A DNA stretch of 64,000 nt from Citrus sinensis (lineage: Eukaryota; Streptophyta; Magnoliopsida; Sapindales; Rutaceae): positions 24,781,501 to 24,845,500 of the forward strand of contig NC_068556.1 of NCBI RefSeq assembly GCF_022201045.2. Direction: 5' to 3'. The position numbers were made by a program, and so were the translations under genes. Positions 60,938-64,000 of the stretch are shown in pieces (the first letter of the stretch is position 1; the number at the start of each line of letters is the position of its first letter). The notes beneath the pieces are model-generated. The model was not told the DNA's origin. It did not search any database and was given only the letters and a program-made list of their open reading frames with translations.

Positions 60938-63046
60938 TTAATTAATATTTTCATCTCCTTTAGCTTCAGACTGGAGGGTTTTCGAGCTCGGAGATTTCCC
61001 AACGATAGCTTTCTTCACCTTTCCAAGTGACTGTTTCACCTTTGATAGTAAGTTCCCTGATGATTTTTGTGGAGGTTTAGCCGAAAACTCCTTGGAATTT
61101 TTTGTGTCATCACCTTCTTTGGTTGGGGGATCAGCTTTTTTACCATCAACAACAGCTTCTTCCGTACTTTCCAAGTTTGTTTCTGCTTTCTTATTAGTCT
61201 CCTCTGCCTTGACATCAACTGTGGCCTCAGCAACATCTCTTTCATTTTCTGCTGAGGGTAAATCCTGTTTCTTTTTGATCATCTCCACATCTCTAGACTC
61301 CTGCTCTTCCACTAAAGATTTTTCAGTTACTTGAGCAGCAATACTGGAGGCTCTTTCACTTGCAATTACTGATTCAGTTTTCTCATTCTTCTCTTCAGTC
61401 ATCACCTGATCCATTTTGACATTTTTTTCTTCCTTCAATTCAGCAATGTCGGTTTCTATCACTGTGGTCCCATCTCTTCTTCTTTCATCATCAATTTTTT
61501 CTACGATACCAGACACTGGAGAATCATTTGCCACTTCTTTTAAATCAGCTTGAGCTTCATCATTGGTTGCCGGAGAGATTTCAATAGCCGTAGGCTCCGC
61601 ACCTGCACTGATATTTTCTTCCTTCTCAGCAGGTTTTGTCCCATGATTATCTTTCTCAAATTTCTCTGCAAACTCTTCAACAATTACTTTAGATGGCTCT
61701 TGGGGTTTAGCCTTCATTTCATCAACTATTGCCATTGCCTTAGAATCCGCTGATCGACCAACATCTTCAGTTGATGAAATGGGCTCAACATTTTCAGTTT
61801 CTATCTCCTCTTCAACTTGTTCAGTTGCTGTATTGTCCTTTGCTTTATTATCATCAGTTTCCTCCTTAATATGGTTGTTAACCTTTTCAATTACCTCTTG
61901 TACATTTGCATTTGTAGCTGCTGGTTCCTCCTTTTCTAACTTTTCTGCCTCTTCAACAACAGCAGCTGGTTTTTCCTCCGCTGAAGTTTCTGCTGGTTTC
62001 ACACCTTGTACACTTCCAACTGCTTCAGCTGCTCGCTTTTCCTCTGGTAATTTTTCAACTTCTTCAACTGAGGGTTTATCCTCCTGTGCACTTTCAACTG
62101 TTTCAGTTGCTGGTTTTTCCTCTGGTAAAGTTTCAGCTGGTGGTCGCTCCTTTTCAACTGCTTCAACCTCTGGTTCTTCATCTACATTTTTAGCAACTTC
62201 AACTGCCTTTTTCTCCTTTTCAGCATTTTCAACAGCCTCAATTAATGGCTTCTCCTCTGGTAAACTTTCAACTGCAGATTTCTCTTCTTGCACAACCGTT
62301 CCAACTGGCACTGTCTCCTCCGCGTCTTCTTTCCCCGCTTCAGCTCCTGGTTTCTCCTGTGGTGTTTCTTTAGATGCTTCAATTGCTACCTTCTTCTCTG
62401 ATAATATTTCCAATGGCTCTTCTGAAACGGTATTATCGACATTATTAACTTCAGCCGGAACATCTGTACAAGGGAAGTTGTCTACTTTTTCAACTTCAGC
62501 AAGAACAGGGACTTTTTCTGCTTTAGTGACAGGAATTTCCAACTCTGAAGAGTTATCTTTTCTGGGCGAATTTTTTTTCTCGTCTTCTTTTCCATCATCC
62601 TTGGGAGGTTCAACATCCTCTTGTTTGTTTGTTTCAGTTTCTTCAATAGCCTCCTTCTCCATAGGCTGCAACAGCTCCAAGATAATTATGATTTTGAGAA
62701 GCAAACATTTTTAACTTAAATGAACAAATTAATATGTTCATTGCACTGAAGATCATTTGCATTAAAATACAAAATAAAAATAAAAAATAAAAAATCAAAG
62801 GATAATAGGCTAAGCAAAGAAACTATATATATATATATATATATTTGTAGATGAATTTTTCCCACAATTTGAAGCTTATAAATAAAAATCATATATGTGT
62901 GTGTGTGTAACCTGTACGGATATCTTTACAATAAGCTCAAGAGAAAACTATTTAGAAAATAAGTGCTCATGCCAATTGATCAGATTCCTATTGTTGTCGT
63001 AATGAAATAGTTAATTTTTTAGGAACAACCAGGGAAAAGAAATAGA

Positions 63047-63089
<43 letters not shown>

Positions 63090-64000
63090 AGCCTTCGAAA
63101 AACGGAAGAGAAACAAAACTTGCGGGTCAAGTCAAGTGTATTTCTATATAAAGGAAACAGCAGGGAGTTTATAAAAATCAATTAGCATTTGCTTTGTGCA
63201 GCAAGACCTTGAATAATGATCATAGTAAATTTCCAATATAATCTCTTCAATTGACCGCTCTGAGAAACGAAAAATACAGGGCCTGGGCATGGAAAATGGT
63301 GTTGCATATGTTATAGATGTGTGTGTGTGTGTGTTATGCAGTTTGAAAATATATACTTGATTTTCCTCTCAACTAAATTAAACTAGTAATTAGAGAAGTG
63401 AAATTAAAATGGACTGCAATAGTGCAAACGTAACAAATATCACCAGAAGGAAATCCACCTGCTAAACTTGCCAAGCAGCAATTATGCTATCTAGGACTCG
63501 ATAACTTTCTTACTAAGAAAATCATTACTGAATACTTTGCCTCAAGTAGTCATATGCATATAAGACTTTGGTAAACATTTACTATGTACGTAAAAACTTA
63601 TTCGAGGAGCAGCAATTACGTCCCCTCTAAAGTTTGCGTAGGAAACCCCATATTATTCTACAAATAGTTTTGAAGCAAAATCTTTCATTCCCGTGGGATT
63701 CAATTATTTTCTAAAAGCTAGCTAACAATCACCATTCAAGCAGTAAGGTTATCAGAAACTTATCAACTTTTTAAAATAGTTCAAGATCCTGTATATCGAG
63801 ACTGTAAATCACTTATCAATTAAGGTTTAAAAGAGTAATCAAAATGATCGATCTTAATTAGGTTCCTCTAATAATCAACAAGAATTCATACATATACGCT
63901 AGTTGTATTCTTATTAGTAATGATAATATACATATAAGAGAATAAAAGTTATGAGAAAACTAACCTCATGATGATCAGCGCTAGCAGTGGGGTGATGATC
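60938..64000 (-). CDS. Acidic Glu/Lys/Val/Ala-rich repeat protein, 5' end outside window
   Basis: The last exon, 60938-62665, encodes 575 residues after an acceptor TTGCAG at 62666-62671, beginning PMEKEAIEETETNKQED. An upstream exon ends at 63965 (CATGAG before GTTAGT) and continues past the window edge with 12 codons visible (DHHPTASADHHE); phase 0 fits both. The protein is highly charged and disordered-looking, with many imperfect repeats of the type EEKP..EAVE..., mostly between residues 90 and 290. Only the C-terminus looks ordered and basic: LLSKVKQSLGKVKKAIVGKS. I recall plant proteins annotated as neurofilament-like with a similar tail, none with an established activity. No membrane segment. 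The 1.3-kb intron holds (AT)n, (GT)n and an (AAAT)n tract. Confidence 0.8.
63045..63090. repeat. (AAAT)n microsatellite
   Basis: About eleven TAAA units inside the intron of the acidic-protein gene. (GT)n tracts lie nearby at 62897-62908 and 63319-63334. Confidence 0.95.

Noticed and set aside
61779..62714. 311-codon plus-strand frame rich in Ser/Thr/Phe
   Set aside because: It is the antisense of the acidic Glu/Lys-rich exon; Glu (GAA/GAG) codons read as Ser/Phe codons on the other strand. The minus strand has a proper splice acceptor and conserved tail.

Overview
This window is nuclear DNA of a flowering plant, most likely a woody eudicot. The evidence is plant-only gene families (guanosine deaminase, Aux/IAA, peroxisomal DHNA-CoA thioesterase, WRKY, class II KNOX), GT-AG introns, AT-rich intergenic DNA, a nuclear tRNA-Asn and plant transposons (Ty1/copia, TRIM, hAT, Mutator, PIF/Harbinger-like). 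I cannot fix the species from sequence alone. There is no operon structure; the genes are single units separated by transposon debris.

Layout. 1-8,010: a young Ty1/copia element (779-6,553, minus strand, perfect 5-bp target duplication) beside a tRNA-Gly relic and a WRKY group IIb pseudogene. 8,100-13,000: MITEs, a hAT relic and a Mutator-like element that carries a broken fragment of a class II KNOX homeobox gene. 13,280-21,680: the first gene cluster, with guanosine deaminase (-), a plastid-type membrane protein (+), a dead DHNAT copy holding a TRIM in its intron (-), and an intact DHNAT1-like thioesterase (-). 21,700-28,200: AT-rich DNA with a nested hAT/Tourist-like pair. 28,361-36,502: two small plant proteins, a tRNA-Asn and several MITEs. 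37,853-40,406: a ten-exon SNF5/BSH gene (-), reconstructed to 240 codons. 41,000-45,300: MITE-like and LTR remnants. 46,245-47,268: an Aux/IAA gene of the IAA20/30/31 type (-) whose third intron has a GA instead of a GT donor. 48,235-60,270: a decayed RICESLEEPER-type hAT transposon, a solo LTR, a LINE RNase H relic, two hAT MITEs and a 157-bp tandem duplication. 60,938-64,000: a very acidic Glu/Lys-rich protein gene (-), whose 5' end lies outside the window.

The intact genes do not form one pathway. They cover purine catabolism (GSDA), phylloquinone synthesis in peroxisomes (DHNAT1), chromatin remodelling (BSH) and auxin signalling (IAA31-like). The most unusual features are the KNOX-carrying MULE, the GA-donor intron in the Aux/IAA gene, the copia element with no recognisable primer-binding site but a regular array of six palindromes in each LTR, and the WRKY pseudogene that lost exactly its WRKYGQK core. 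Exon coordinates come from reading splice sites and matching remembered family sequences by eye; no alignment was run.
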